A stretch of 64,000 nucleotides of DNA, taken from positions 2,170,001-2,234,000 of the forward strand of contig NZ_CP044285.1 in assembly GCF_008728635.1 (NCBI RefSeq). Reading direction: 5' to 3'. A program made the translations under genes and the position numbers. The notes beneath the pieces are model-generated. The model saw only the letters and a list, made by a program, of their open reading frames with translations. It was not told where the DNA came from and made no database searches. Below, in pieces: positions 9,938-18,495 of this stretch (position 1 is the stretch's first letter; each line of letters opens with the position of its first letter). This stretch comes from Hymenobacter baengnokdamensis (GTDB lineage Bacteria > Bacteroidota > Bacteroidia > Cytophagales > Hymenobacteraceae).

Positions 9938-10543
9938 ATGTCCCTCTTTCTTACCTACCTTAAATTAGGTTTTCTGCATATTTGCAGTTGGCAGGCCACC
10001 GACCATCTCACGTTTTTGCTGGCGCTGTGCGCGCCCTACGTGCTGGCCGACTGGCGGCGCGTGCTGGCGCTGGTAACGAGCTTCACAATAGGCCACTCTA
10101 TCACGCTGGCGTTGGCCACGCTGGGCGTGGTAGGCGTAAATGGTCCGCTGGTCGAAGCCCTGATTCCGGTTACCATTATGCTTACGGCGCTGGTTGATAT
10201 GTACCGCGCCGGCCCGGTGCTACCGCGGCGGCCAGCCCGGCCCGAGCCGGTGCTGCTCACCGCGCCCAATGCGCTAGCGATTGCCTTCGGGCTTATTCAC
10301 GGTCTGGGCTTTTCCAACTACCTGCGCGCGCTGCTGGGAGCGCAAAGCCGCCCTATTACCGAGCTGCTATCCTTTAACCTGGGCGTCGAGCTGGGCCAGC
10401 TGCTGGTAGTGAGTGGTATTTTGCTGCTGGGCTTTGTGGCGCTGCGCGTGTTTCGGATAGCCCGCCGCGACTGGGTGCTGGTGACCAGCGGAGCCGCGCT
10501 GGGCGTGGCTACGTTGCTGCTGCTGCAATTGAGTAGTAGATGA
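9938..10543 (+). CDS. HupE/UreJ family membrane protein
   Basis: The product has 201 residues with about six hydrophobic membrane segments. The ATG at 9938 is chosen because TAGGAGA lies 11-17 bases upstream; a TTG start three codons earlier is less likely. The first segment ends in H-x5-DH (HICSWQATDH), followed by LLALCAPY and a TSFTIGHSITL segment, and a later GLIHGLGFSNYL segment holds another histidine. These features fit the HupE/UreJ 2 group, linked in other bacteria to nickel or cobalt uptake. No hydrogenase or urease gene is in view, so the substrate is unknown. It stands alone between a terminator and an AT-rich gap. Confidence 0.75.
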   Translation: MSLFLTYLKLGFLHICSWQATDHLTFLLALCAPYVLADWRRVLALVTSFTIGHSITLALATLGVVGVNGPLVEALIPVTIMLTALVDMYRAGPVLPRRPARPEPVLLTAPNALAIAFGLIHGLGFSNYLRALLGAQSRPITELLSFNLGVELGQLLVVSGILLLGFVALRVFRIARRDWVLVTSGAALGVATLLLLQLSSR

Positions 10544-10685
10544 TGATAGGTGAATAAATAATGAATAAAAAATATATCTAAACATTATCAATTAGTAATT
10601 ACCTAATTGCCCTTTATCAATCCCCGCAACCCTCGCTGTATATTCGCCGACTTTAGCCACCGACTTCTTTTTTACTACTTCTTCT

Positions 10686-13049
10686 ATGCGCATTTCGCTA
10701 CTGGCCGCCGGGCTGGGGCTGTTGCTGGCCCCGGCTATCGGCCGGGCCCAGACGACCAACTCCGGCACCGATAAATTTGCCCAGCTCGGTACCGAGCTGC
10801 CCACACCCAACGAGTACCGCACCGCCAGCGGCGCGCCCGGCCCCAAGTACTGGCAGCAGCGCGCCGACTACAACATCAAGGTGAGCCTCGACGACCAGAA
10901 GCAGGCCATCACCGGCTCGGAGACCATCACGTACACCAACCTCTCGCCCGATGTGCTGAGCTACCTCTGGGTGCAGCTCGACCAGAATATTCTGGCTAAA
11001 AACTCCATCACGGCGGCTACTAACGTGGGGCAGGTGACGGGCGGCCGGCTCTCGTTTCAGGAGCTTGACAACCAGCTCGCGGTAGCGGAGTTCGACGGCG
11101 GCTACAAAATCGCGGCCGTGACCACGGCCGGCGGCCAGCCGCTGAAATACACCATCAACCACACCATGATGCGCATTGACCTGCCCGCCGCGCTGCGGCC
11201 GGGCCAGGCCGTGTCGTTTGGGGTGAAGTGGAGCTACAATATCAGCAATCAGCTGAAAATCAACGAGCGCAGCGGCTACGAATATTTCCCGGAGGATAAA
11301 AACTACCTCTACGAAATTGCGCAGTTTTACCCCCGCATGGCGGTGTACTCCGACGCTACGGGCTGGCAGAACAAGCAGTTTCTGGGCAACGGCGAGTTTA
11401 CGCTGCCCTTCGGGGATTATAAAGTGAGCATCACGGCCCCCGCCGACCACATCGTGGGCGCCACCGGCACGCTCCAGAATCCCGACCAGGTGCTGAGCGC
11501 GGTCCAGCGCCAGCGCCTGGCCCAGGCCCGCACCGCCAAAAAGCCGGTACTCATCGTGACCCAGGCCGAGGCTACCCAGGCCGAAGGCAAGCGGGCCAGC
11601 GGCACCAAAACCTGGACCTTCGCCGCCAAAAACGTGCGCGACTTTGCCTGGGCCAGCTCGCGCAAGTTCATCTGGGATGCGATGGGTATCAGCCAGAGCG
11701 GCAAGCCGGTGCTCTGCATGAGCTACTATCCCAAGGAGGGCAACCCGCTCTGGGGGCAGTACTCGACCGAGGTGGTGGCGCACACCATCAAGACATATTC
11801 AAAATTCACTATTCCTTACCAGTACCCGGTGGCCATCTCGGTGCACGGGCCGGTGGGCGGCATGGAATACCCGATGATTTGCTTCAACGGCGGCCGGCCC
11901 GAGCGCGACGGCACCTACTCGGCCGACCGGAAGTACGGGATGATTTCGGTGATTATCCACGAGGTGGGCCACAACTTCTTCCCGATGATTGTGAACTCGG
12001 ACGAGCGCCAGTGGACCTGGATGGACGAGGGTCTCAATACCTTCTGCCAGTACCTGACCGAGCAGGAGTGGGAGCGCAACTACCCCAGCCGCCGCGGCGA
12101 GCCCAAGAACATCGTGGACTACATGCGCACCGACAAGAGCCTGCAAACCCCGATTATGACCAACTCGGAGTCGGTGTTGCAGTTCGGCAACAACGCCTAC
12201 GGTAAGCCCGCCACTGCCCTCAACATCCTGCGCGAGACGGTGATGGGCCGCGAGCTGTTCGACTACGCCTTCAAGACCTACGCCACGCGCTGGGCCTACA
12301 AGCACCCGCAGCCGGCCGATTTCTTCCGCACGATGGAAGATGCCTCGGCGGTAGACCTTGACTGGTTCTGGCGCGGCTGGTTTTACGGCACCGACCGCTG
12401 CGATATCTCGCTCGACGGCGTGAAGTACTACCGACCCAACACCAAAAACCCGCTGGTGGAAAACACCCGGCTGCAAAACGAGCGCACCGCCCAGGCGGCC
12501 AGCCTCTCGGCCCAGCGCAACGCGACCGACCTCAAAACCACCGCCGTCGATGACAAGCCCGAGCTGAAGGACTTTTACAACAGCTACGACCCGCTCGCGG
12601 TGAGCGAGAGCGATAAGCAGCGCTACAACCAGTACCTGAGCAGCCTTACCCCCGAGCAGCAGCAGCGCCTCAACGGCAACCTGAACCTCTACGAGCTGAG
12701 CCTGCGCAACGTGGGCGGCCTGGTAATGCCCGTGGTGCTGCAAATGACCTACGACGACGGCACCCAGGAAACCCAGACCATCCCGGCCGAAATCTGGCGC
12801 AAAAACAACGAGCAGGTCACCAAGCTCATCGTGTCGACCAAGAACGTGGTGTCGTTCGTCATCGACCCCTTGCAGCAAACCGCCGATACCGACCTGAGCA
12901 ACAACGCCTACCCGCGCCAGGCCGCGCCCTCGCGCTTCGAGCTGTTCCAGGCCGGGCAGTTTGGCAACAACGCCCAGTTTAAAAACCCCATGCAGGTGGC
13001 CAAAGAGCCGCAGATTGAGAAGCGCGAGAACAAGCCGAACCCGCAGTAG
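10686..13049 (+). CDS. M1 family (gluzincin) metallopeptidase, secreted
   Basis: The product has 787 residues. A signal peptide (MRISLLAAGLGLLLAPAIG, cut near RAQ) sends it to the periplasm. The zinc site is complete: HEVGH at residues 425-429 and the third ligand Glu 448 in WMDEG, giving the HExxH-x18-E of M1 peptidases. An aminopeptidase motif, GGMEYP at ~391-396, replaces the classic GAMEN. M1 enzymes remove N-terminal residues from peptides; this Bacteroidota form is probably periplasmic and serves peptide use. The last ~200 residues carry a non-catalytic beta-rich region and a charged, Gln/Asn-rich tail. It is transcribed alone and ends at a terminator shared with the convergent PIN gene. 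Family assignment is firm; substrate preference is unknown. Confidence 0.92.
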   Translation: MRISLLAAGLGLLLAPAIGRAQTTNSGTDKFAQLGTELPTPNEYRTASGAPGPKYWQQRADYNIKVSLDDQKQAITGSETITYTNLSPDVLSYLWVQLDQNILAKNSITAATNVGQVTGGRLSFQELDNQLAVAEFDGGYKIAAVTTAGGQPLKYTINHTMMRIDLPAALRPGQAVSFGVKWSYNISNQLKINERSGYEYFPEDKNYLYEIAQFYPRMAVYSDATGWQNKQFLGNGEFTLPFGDYKVSITAPADHIVGATGTLQNPDQVLSAVQRQRLAQARTAKKPVLIVTQAEATQAEGKRASGTKTWTFAAKNVRDFAWASSRKFIWDAMGISQSGKPVLCMSYYPKEGNPLWGQYSTEVVAHTIKTYSKFTIPYQYPVAISVHGPVGGMEYPMICFNGGRPERDGTYSADRKYGMISVIIHEVGHNFFPMIVNSDERQWTWMDEGLNTFCQYLTEQEWERNYPSRRGEPKNIVDYMRTDKSLQTPIMTNSESVLQFGNNAYGKPATALNILRETVMGRELFDYAFKTYATRWAYKHPQPADFFRTMEDASAVDLDWFWRGWFYGTDRCDISLDGVKYYRPNTKNPLVENTRLQNERTAQAASLSAQRNATDLKTTAVDDKPELKDFYNSYDPLAVSESDKQRYNQYLSSLTPEQQQRLNGNLNLYELSLRNVGGLVMPVVLQMTYDDGTQETQTIPAEIWRKNNEQVTKLIVSTKNVVSFVIDPLQQTADTDLSNNAYPRQAAPSRFELFQAGQFGNNAQFKNPMQVAKEPQIEKRENKPNPQ

Positions 13050-13071
13050 GGGAGCGGTTGGTTTAGTCTAT

Positions 13072-13108
13072 AAAAAAGCGTCTGCCAGTACCGGCAGACG
13101 CTTTTTTT
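13072..13108. terminator. Bidirectional terminator between M1 peptidase and PIN gene
   Basis: AAAAAAGCGTCTGCC pairs with GGCAGACGCTTTTTT. A-runs on one side and T-runs on the other let it work on both strands. The PIN gene's stop codon begins five bases further on. Confidence 0.85.
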
Positions 13109-13112
13109 GTTT

Positions 13113-13607
13113 CTACTTATTACGAAGCTTAGCCATTTCTTCTGGGCAGATAAACTCGATTACTACACCGTGTGCCTTAAGTGCTTCTCGGTGTTCGTGC
13201 CAATCGGTATCGCTGGCGTTTACGACGGGTGGGGCCGCGTGGTGCGTGAGCGCTGCCGCCACAAACTTGCGGTCGGAAAGGTCGAACCTGGCTAGTTCGG
13301 CGGCCTTGGGGAAGGCAGTGAAGCTACCGTCCTCGTCCGTGGCCAGCGTTACTTTTTCACAGTGCTGCGGATTGTAGGCGGCCTGCTCATAAAGCCAGCG
13401 GTAAAACTGGTCGCCCGTGCCGGGCTGCCCGCTGGGGCTGAGGTGCCGCCGATACTCGGTAACAATATGGTCGGCGTCATCCAAAATGAGTATTTCACCA
13501 GCGATGAGCCTCTCTAAACGCTCGATAGCCGCGATGACGCAAGCCGGGCCAGCATTTGACTTGCCATTGGCCACGATGGCCACGTTGGTGTCGATGAGAT
13601 AACGCAT
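13113..13607 (-). CDS. PIN-domain protein, partner of the upstream AAA ATPase
   Basis: The product has 164 residues. It opens with the PIN signature RYLIDTN (Asp 6) and has further acidic positions in a PIN-like order: a DDADHIVTEY segment near residue 44, LSDRKFVAAAL near 110 and ASDTDW near 130. PIN domains are metal-dependent RNases, best known as VapC toxins. No VapB-like antitoxin frame lies beside it. Instead it begins three bases after the 3' end of the ATPase frame (13611-14975) on the same strand, which points to co-transcription. Such an ATPase plus nuclease pairing resembles two-gene defence modules, but this specific pair is not one I can name. It could also be a solitary housekeeping PIN protein. 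Confidence 0.75.
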   Translation of the reverse strand: MRYLIDTNVAIVANGKSNAGPACVIAAIERLERLIAGEILILDDADHIVTEYRRHLSPSGQPGTGDQFYRWLYEQAAYNPQHCEKVTLATDEDGSFTAFPKAAELARFDLSDRKFVAAALTHHAAPPVVNASDTDWHEHREALKAHGVVIEFICPEEMAKLRNK

Positions 13608-13610
13608 GCT

Positions 13611-14975
13611 TTACTGGTTTTGCAATTTGCGTTTCATCTCCGCTTTCATCTTGGCTGCTGCTTCGGCAAAAGCATCGCCAAAAAAGCCCGCTGGCCAGTT
13701 GTGAATATTGCCGTACTCGTCCAACTACAAAGGCGTTAATTTTGATTTTCCTTCTTCAATGGAGGTGAAATAAAGCTTTACTGCATCAGGCTCTATTATT
13801 TCCTCAGCCATACGGCGTTGCAGACGCTGCAATAAGTGCTCGCTGTGGCTCTCCAGAATAATCTGTAATTTCCGCCGCTTGATAGCGTCGATAAATACAT
13901 CAGCTAGCCCCGCTTGCACGGCCGGGTGAAGGTGAATCTCGGGCTGCTCCAGAATAACCGTGGAACCCTCGGGTACATAAAACAGCAGTACCAGCACCGG
14001 CAGTATCTGCGACACACCAAAGCCTACATCAGTCAGAAATACGCTTGCCGATTCGGCTGTGCGCTGGATGCGCACTTCATATTCCTTGCGATTAGGCGCA
14101 ATGGGTTGCACTTTGAAGGAATAAATCAGGCCCAATTCTTTCAGCCAGTGCGCTACGTGTTCCTCGACAGTGCGTTTAGGCTGACCTTCGCCCATGTCAA
14201 TAGTATGTCCCTTATTACGAGAGGAGAGTAGCGCTGCTATTGCACGTTCGCCACGACTACCTACACTTTGAGTTTGCTCACCAGCCCATATATAAAGACG
14301 ATTTGGATATTCCCTAAGCGGGCCAAGGTATTCTATGCGTTCAAATAAATTTTCTAATTCTCTAGGTAGACTATCAGTTGCATAATCCTTGTTAAATTCA
14401 TCAAGAGTTATGTCAATAAAGTGAGGGGCATTATAAAACTTTAGTGGGCTTGTATGTTGTCCGATTATTTCTTTATTTTTTATGATGTGAAAAACATTGT
14501 GATTTTCGAAAAAGAATTCACTTGAGGGTTGGCCTGCTATTTTGATTCCTGTAGTTTTTCTATTATAGGTATAGGCGAAGCTCATTAATTCGACATAGTC
14601 GTCTGTCCGCAATATTTCCGCACCAAAAGAGAATTTATTATCGTCCCAAAACTTGTTGTTATCTTCAAGCCAATCAAAAAAATTAGTGCGAGCTTTCCAA
14701 TCAAAATCAAACATGAGTAGGCCAGGGTCCTCGTGATTGTGCAGAATATCATACATCGTTCCCAAATCCACATAAGATTTATCATCTCCCAAATGCAAAA
14801 CTCGAGACCTGTCCGACGACTCCACCGTCTGCTTGAGCATCAGTAGAAATTGCAGGATGCTGCTCTTGCCCGACGAGTTGGTGCCGAAGAAGCCGGTGAG
14901 GCTGCCAAAGGCCATGTCGCCGGTATCCTGCCAGGATTTGAAGTTTTGGATGCGGAGGCGTTCGAGCATGGGCAT
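13611..14975 (-). pseudogene. DUF3696-type AAA (OLD/SMC-like) ATPase, interrupted by an in-frame TAG
   Basis: The start is the ATG at 14975 (MPMLERLRIQNFKSW); the open frame further upstream overlaps the divergent AraC gene and is rejected. The Walker A site is GTNSSGKSS at residues 31-39; the ABC-type signature GFGVSQILP and the Walker B stretch VILEQPEIHLHP come late, followed by LESHSEHLL. The frame stops at a TAG at 13725-13727 after 416 residues. The same frame then continues LDEYGNIHNWPAGFFGD and a basic helix to a TAA at 13611. That tail is what DUF3696 proteins normally end with, so the TAG (one base from CAG, Gln) interrupts a 454-residue protein. Bases ~14290-14760 are clearly AT-richer than both ends. 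A TAGCTTTG box on the minus strand (14993-15000) may be its promoter. Confidence 0.8.
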
Positions 14976-15032
14976 AGGGGTGAGGCGGAAAACAAAGCTA
15001 GTGCCACCTGGCTCTCGTTTCTTGCGGCCGAT

Positions 15033-15899
15033 ATGAAGCCTGCCACCCTGCCCGTGCTGCCGCTGGCCGCCTTTCCGCCGACCGAGGCCGCGCCAGCCGG
15101 CCGCCGGCCCTACTACGTGCAGCGCCTCGAAAGCCACGCGGCGCGGTTTCCGGGCGTGAGCGCGCCGCACGCGCACGACTTCTACCTGCTGCTCTATATC
15201 ACGCAGGGCAGCGGCACGCATACTATTGATTTGCAAGCCTACGAGCTGCGGCCGGGCGCGCTGTTTTTCCTGGCGCCGGGGCAGGTGCACGGCTGGGCGC
15301 TGAGTGCCGACGCGGCAGGCTACATCGTGTTTTTCGAGGCCGCATTCTACCAGCGCCATTACCCGGCCGGCCGCCTGCACGGCTACCCGTTTTTCGACCC
15401 CGGCCACTTGCCGGTTAACTACCTGTTGGACGGAAATAATAGGATATTGTCTATATTTGAGCGGCTGTGGCAGGAAGTCAGTACAACGCCCACCGATGAG
15501 GTGGTGGCTGCTTATCTGTTTCTGGCCCTGGAGCTGGCGGCCCGCGACTACCCGGCTGCGCCCGCGCCGGCTGCCGCGCTGGGCCGCCAGCAGGTACGCG
15601 AGTTCAGCCGGCTGCTCAACCAGCACTTTCGGCGCGAAAAAACCGTGGCTTTTTATGCCGGGCAGCTAAGCGTGACGCCCAACCACCTCACCGCCATTTG
15701 CCGGCGCGTGGTGGGGCAGGCGGCGCGCGACCTGATTCTGGCCCGCGTGATGGCCGAAGCCCGGCGCCTGCTCCATCACTCCGCCGATTCGGTGGCCCAG
15801 GTGGCCGCCGTGCTGGGCTACGACGATGCTTCTTACTTCAGCCGGGCCTTCAAAAAACACGTAGGTATAACGCCCGAAGCCTTTCGGCGGCAGCGTTGA
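15033..15899 (+). CDS. AraC family transcriptional regulator
   Basis: The product has 288 residues from the ATG at 15033 (MKPATLPVLPL). The frame is open upstream to 14850, but that part overlaps the divergent ATPase start. The N-terminal half is a cupin-like sensor: PHAHDFYLLLYITQGSG, then LRPGALFFLAPGQVHGW. The C-terminal ~100 residues carry the two helix-turn-helix units of AraC/XylS proteins, with the family phrase LGYDDASYFSRAFKKHVGITPEAFR at the end (~255-285). It probably senses a small molecule and activates nearby genes. Only 57 bases separate it from the divergent ATPase, so it could control that unit or an adjacent one; the DUF983 gene follows by 86 bases. Confidence 0.9.
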   Translation: MKPATLPVLPLAAFPPTEAAPAGRRPYYVQRLESHAARFPGVSAPHAHDFYLLLYITQGSGTHTIDLQAYELRPGALFFLAPGQVHGWALSADAAGYIVFFEAAFYQRHYPAGRLHGYPFFDPGHLPVNYLLDGNNRILSIFERLWQEVSTTPTDEVVAAYLFLALELAARDYPAAPAPAAALGRQQVREFSRLLNQHFRREKTVAFYAGQLSVTPNHLTAICRRVVGQAARDLILARVMAEARRLLHHSADSVAQVAAVLGYDDASYFSRAFKKHVGITPEAFRRQR

Positions 15900-15985
15900 T
15901 TTGTGCGGTTTTTGCCCGTATGCAGCTCTGGTGGCCGGTGGCTGGTCGGGGTACCTTTGTCGGGTCATTAAGCGTTTCGATTCCT

Positions 15986-16387
15986 ATGCCTGCTCCCATC
16001 GAATCTTCGTCCCTGGCCTTGCTGGCGCTGCGCTGCCCGCGCTGCCACCAGGGGCCGCTGTTTCTGCACCCCGCTACCAGTCTCACCAAATTTACGGATA
16101 TGCCGGCCGAGTGCCCCGTGTGCGGCCAAAGCTACGAGCCGGAGCCAGGCTTCTACTACGGGGCCATGTACATCAGCTTTGGGTTTGCGCTGGCCATTTT
16201 TCTGGTCTGCGGCGTCTCGCTCTATTACCTGGCCAATGACCCCGGCCTGTGGGTGTACGTGGGTACGGTAGCCGTTATCAGCCTGGCTCTTACGCCCCTT
16301 ATCTTTCGCTACTCGCGCGCCCTGATGCTATATTTGTTTGGCGGTGCCCGCTACGATGCCGGCTGGGTTGCCCGGCACACGCGATGA
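15986..16387 (+). CDS. DUF983 family membrane protein
   Basis: The product has 133 residues from the ATG at 15986. It begins with a zinc-ribbon-like pair, CPRCHQGPLF near residue 17 and CPVCGQSYEPEPGFYYGAMY near residue 43, followed by two transmembrane segments (FGFALAIFLVCGVSLYYL and VYVGTVAVISLALTPLIF). This Cys-pair plus two-helix layout and the GFYYGAMY phrase mark DUF983. The function of the family is not known. It lies after the AraC gene on the same strand. Confidence 0.85.
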   Translation: MPAPIESSSLALLALRCPRCHQGPLFLHPATSLTKFTDMPAECPVCGQSYEPEPGFYYGAMYISFGFALAIFLVCGVSLYYLANDPGLWVYVGTVAVISLALTPLIFRYSRALMLYLFGGARYDAGWVARHTR

Positions 16388-16395
16388 TTCTGATA

Positions 16396-16490
16396 GAAGC
16401 GGTTTAGGAAGTGGAGCTGGGCGGTGTCGCCAGCGGGCTGCCGGCTCAACCCCGGCCGCCCGCTTCGGCTCGGACTGCCGAAACCGCTTC
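16396..16490. repeat. Intergenic inverted repeat
   Basis: GAAGCGGTTT at 16396-16405 is exactly mirrored by AAACCGCTTC at 16481-16490, around a GC-rich core with further short self-complementary stretches (GCCGGC, CGGCCG). The 323-base gap between the DUF983 gene and the Fe-S subunit holds only this, the terminator that follows and ~170 bases with no recognisable feature. Confidence 0.45.
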
Positions 16491-16505
16491 ATAGTAAAAA
16501 CTTAT

Positions 16506-16537
16506 AAAAGCCTGTTGCGTAAGCGGCAGGCTTTTTT
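16506..16537 (+). terminator. Rho-independent terminator downstream of DUF983 gene
   Basis: AAAAGCCTG(TTGC) pairs with (GCGG)CAGGCTTTT, followed by TT. It lies 118 bases after the DUF983 stop and isolates the oxidoreductase cluster. Confidence 0.75.
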
Positions 16538-16710
16538 GTAGGTGCAAGATTAAGGCCGGACTCAGTGCCAACAGAATGACAGGATTAGGCAAAGCTACGT
16601 TCGAGCTTACGAGCAGCATTAGCAAAAAGCCTGGCTTATAAGGGGTAAAATAGTAAACAGCCCGCCCCGGTTTCGCGTAGTATCAGGACAGTTTTTTACG
16701 CGCTCCCTGC

Positions 16711-17349
16711 ATGCATTCCGACGACCAAACTCCCGACGGGGCCAGCTCTGTGCCGGCCGGCCCCTCCCGCCGCTCCTTTCTGAAGCAAACCGGCGGCCTG
16801 CTGGGCGTAGCATTGGCCCCGCCTCTTGCCAGCCAGGCCGAAGCCCTGGCTGATAAGCTGGCTCCCACCAGTCCCATTCTCTCGGGCCAGACCAACGTCA
16901 GTCTCACGGTCAATGGCCAGGCCAAAAACCTGCGCCTCGAGCCCCGCACCACGCTGCTCGACGCCCTGCGCGAGCATCTCGACCTGACGGGCACCAAGAA
17001 GGGCTGCGACCACGGCCAGTGCGGCGCCTGCACCGTGCACGTCGATGGCCGGCGCGTCAACTCGTGCCTTACGCTGGCCGTGATGGCGCAGGGCAAGCAA
17101 ATCACGACCATCGAGGGCCTGGCGAAAGGCGAGGAGCTGCACCCCATGCAGGAAGCTTTCCTCAAGCACGACGGCTTTCAGTGCGGCTACTGCACTCCCG
17201 GCCAGATTATGAGCGGCGTTGCCTGCGTAAAAGAAGGCCACGCCACCACCGACGACCAGGCCCGCGAGTGGATGAGCGGCAACATCTGCCGCTGCGGCGC
17301 TTATCCCAACATTCTGGCCGCGGTGCGCGAAGTGGCTGGCCACGGCTAG
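16711..17349 (+). CDS. paoA: Periplasmic aldehyde oxidoreductase, [2Fe-2S] subunit (PaoA-like)
   Basis: The product has 212 residues. A twin-arginine leader (SRRSFLKQTGG at residues ~19-29, then a hydrophobic stretch) predicts export of the folded complex by Tat. The plant-type ferredoxin cluster site is CDHGQCGACTVHVDGRRVNSC (~88-110); the second cluster domain has CGYCTPGQ (~153-160) and ends with NICRCGAYPNI. This is the small subunit of the xanthine oxidase family. The signal and the partner subunits fit the PaoABC type, which oxidises aldehydes in the periplasm. It passes electrons between the Mo and FAD subunits. It is the first gene of the set; the next gene starts 71 bases on, beyond a palindrome. 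Confidence 0.9.
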   Translation: MHSDDQTPDGASSVPAGPSRRSFLKQTGGLLGVALAPPLASQAEALADKLAPTSPILSGQTNVSLTVNGQAKNLRLEPRTTLLDALREHLDLTGTKKGCDHGQCGACTVHVDGRRVNSCLTLAVMAQGKQITTIEGLAKGEELHPMQEAFLKHDGFQCGYCTPGQIMSGVACVKEGHATTDDQAREWMSGNICRCGAYPNILAAVREVAGHG

Positions 17350-17417
17350 TAGCGCGGACGTCGTAGTTCGGGCTCATCTCTATCGCTTCAAACGCGGACT
17401 GCATCGTCCGCGCTACT
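17348..17417. repeat. Palindromic intergenic repeat
   Basis: AGTAGCGCGGAC at 17348-17359 is mirrored by GTCCGCGCTACT at 17406-17417. The left arm begins at the last base pair of the paoA-like stop codon, and the right arm ends four bases before the next start. The arms resemble those at 27699-27772 (TAGCG-GGAC), so the two may be one repeat family. As RNA it would form a stem between two cistrons. Confidence 0.65.
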
Positions 17418-17420
17418 CTT

Positions 17421-18401
17421 ATGAATAATTTTGCCTACACGCAGGCCAGCACCACAAAGGAGGCCGCCACGGCCAGGGAAGCCGATAAGCAAGCCGCTTT
17501 TATCGGGGGCGGCACTACGCTGCTCGACATTATGAAGTCGAATATCGAGCAGCACTCCCTGCTGATTGATATTAACAAGCTGCCGTTAGTGGGTATCGAG
17601 AACGGCGCGTCCGGCCTGCGCATCGGGGCGCTGGAGCGCATGAGCGACGTAGGCGAGCACCCGCTGGTGGTGCAGAACTACCCCGTTATTTCGCAGGCGC
17701 TGCTGGCTTCGGCCTCGCCGCAGCTGCGCAATATGGCCAGCATGGGCGGCAACCTCCTGCAGAAAACGCGCTGCGGCTACTACCGCGACGTAGCTTTCCC
17801 GTGCAATAAGCGGGTGCCCGGCTCGGGCTGCCCCGCCCAGCAGGGCGACAACCGCACGCTGGCCATCCTGGGCGGCTCGCCGAGCTGCATCGCTACCCAC
17901 CCCTCCGACCTGGCCGTGGCGCTGGTGGCGCTGGAGGCTAAGCTGACCCTGGAAAGCCCCAAAGGCACGACCCGCACCGTGCCGCTGGCCGACTTTTACA
18001 AGCTGCCGGGCTCGACGCCGCATATTGAAAACCACCTGGCGCCCGGCGAGTTGATTACCGCCATTACCGTGCCGGCCGCTGCGCACGCCCGCAAGTCGCA
18101 CTACCTCAAGGTGCGCGACCGCGCCTCCTATGCCTACGCGCTGGTGTCGGCCGCCGTGGGGCTCGACGTGCAGGGCGGCACCATTCACTCGGCGCGGGTG
18201 GCGCTGGGCGGGGTGGGCACCGTGCCCTGGCGCGTACCGGCCGTGGAGAAAGCCCTCGTGGGCAAGCCAGCCACCGAGAGCACCTTCCGCGCTGCCGCCG
18301 CGCTGGCCGTGCGCGACGCGTCGCCGCGCGAGCACAACAAATTCAAAGTCGAGCTGGCCCAGCGCACGCTGGTGCGGGCCCTGCTGGAGGTAACGGCGTA
18401 G
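17421..18401 (+). CDS. paoB: Periplasmic aldehyde oxidoreductase, FAD subunit (PaoB-like)
   Basis: The product has 326 residues. The N-terminal FAD-binding fold has FIGGGTTLLDIMK (~27-40) and a later NMASMGGNLLQKTRC stretch. The segment CGYYRDVAFPCNKRVPGSGC (~117-136) adds cysteines in the insert that carries an extra [4Fe-4S] cluster in E. coli PaoB; ordinary xanthine dehydrogenase FAD subunits lack it. This supports a PaoABC-type enzyme over a purine dehydrogenase. The C-terminal CO-dehydrogenase flavoprotein domain follows (~220-320). It lies between the Fe-S and Mo subunits on the same strand. The subunit passes electrons from the Fe-S clusters to an acceptor. Confidence 0.9.
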   Translation: MNNFAYTQASTTKEAATAREADKQAAFIGGGTTLLDIMKSNIEQHSLLIDINKLPLVGIENGASGLRIGALERMSDVGEHPLVVQNYPVISQALLASASPQLRNMASMGGNLLQKTRCGYYRDVAFPCNKRVPGSGCPAQQGDNRTLAILGGSPSCIATHPSDLAVALVALEAKLTLESPKGTTRTVPLADFYKLPGSTPHIENHLAPGELITAITVPAAAHARKSHYLKVRDRASYAYALVSAAVGLDVQGGTIHSARVALGGVGTVPWRVPAVEKALVGKPATESTFRAAAALAVRDASPREHNKFKVELAQRTLVRALLEVTA

Positions 18402-18495
18402 GGTGCCGGCTTGCTCCTGCCCGGCGGCCAGGCCTTTCTTATTATCCTAATTGTCGTTCATTCGACGGGCGGGGGCAAGCCCCGCATCCTACTTT

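Noticed and set aside
10698..12878. Two long antisense frames over the M1 peptidase
   Set aside because: They follow from high third-position G+C; neither shows a motif or a plausible start region.
13113..13607. Classical VapBC toxin-antitoxin pair
   Set aside because: No small antitoxin frame precedes the PIN gene; the upstream partner is a large ATPase.
14976..15626. Upstream extension of the ATPase frame to 15626
   Set aside because: It overlaps the divergent AraC gene and has no protein-like pattern, while the normal start of an SMC-like ATPase (LERLRIQNFKSW) is at 14975.
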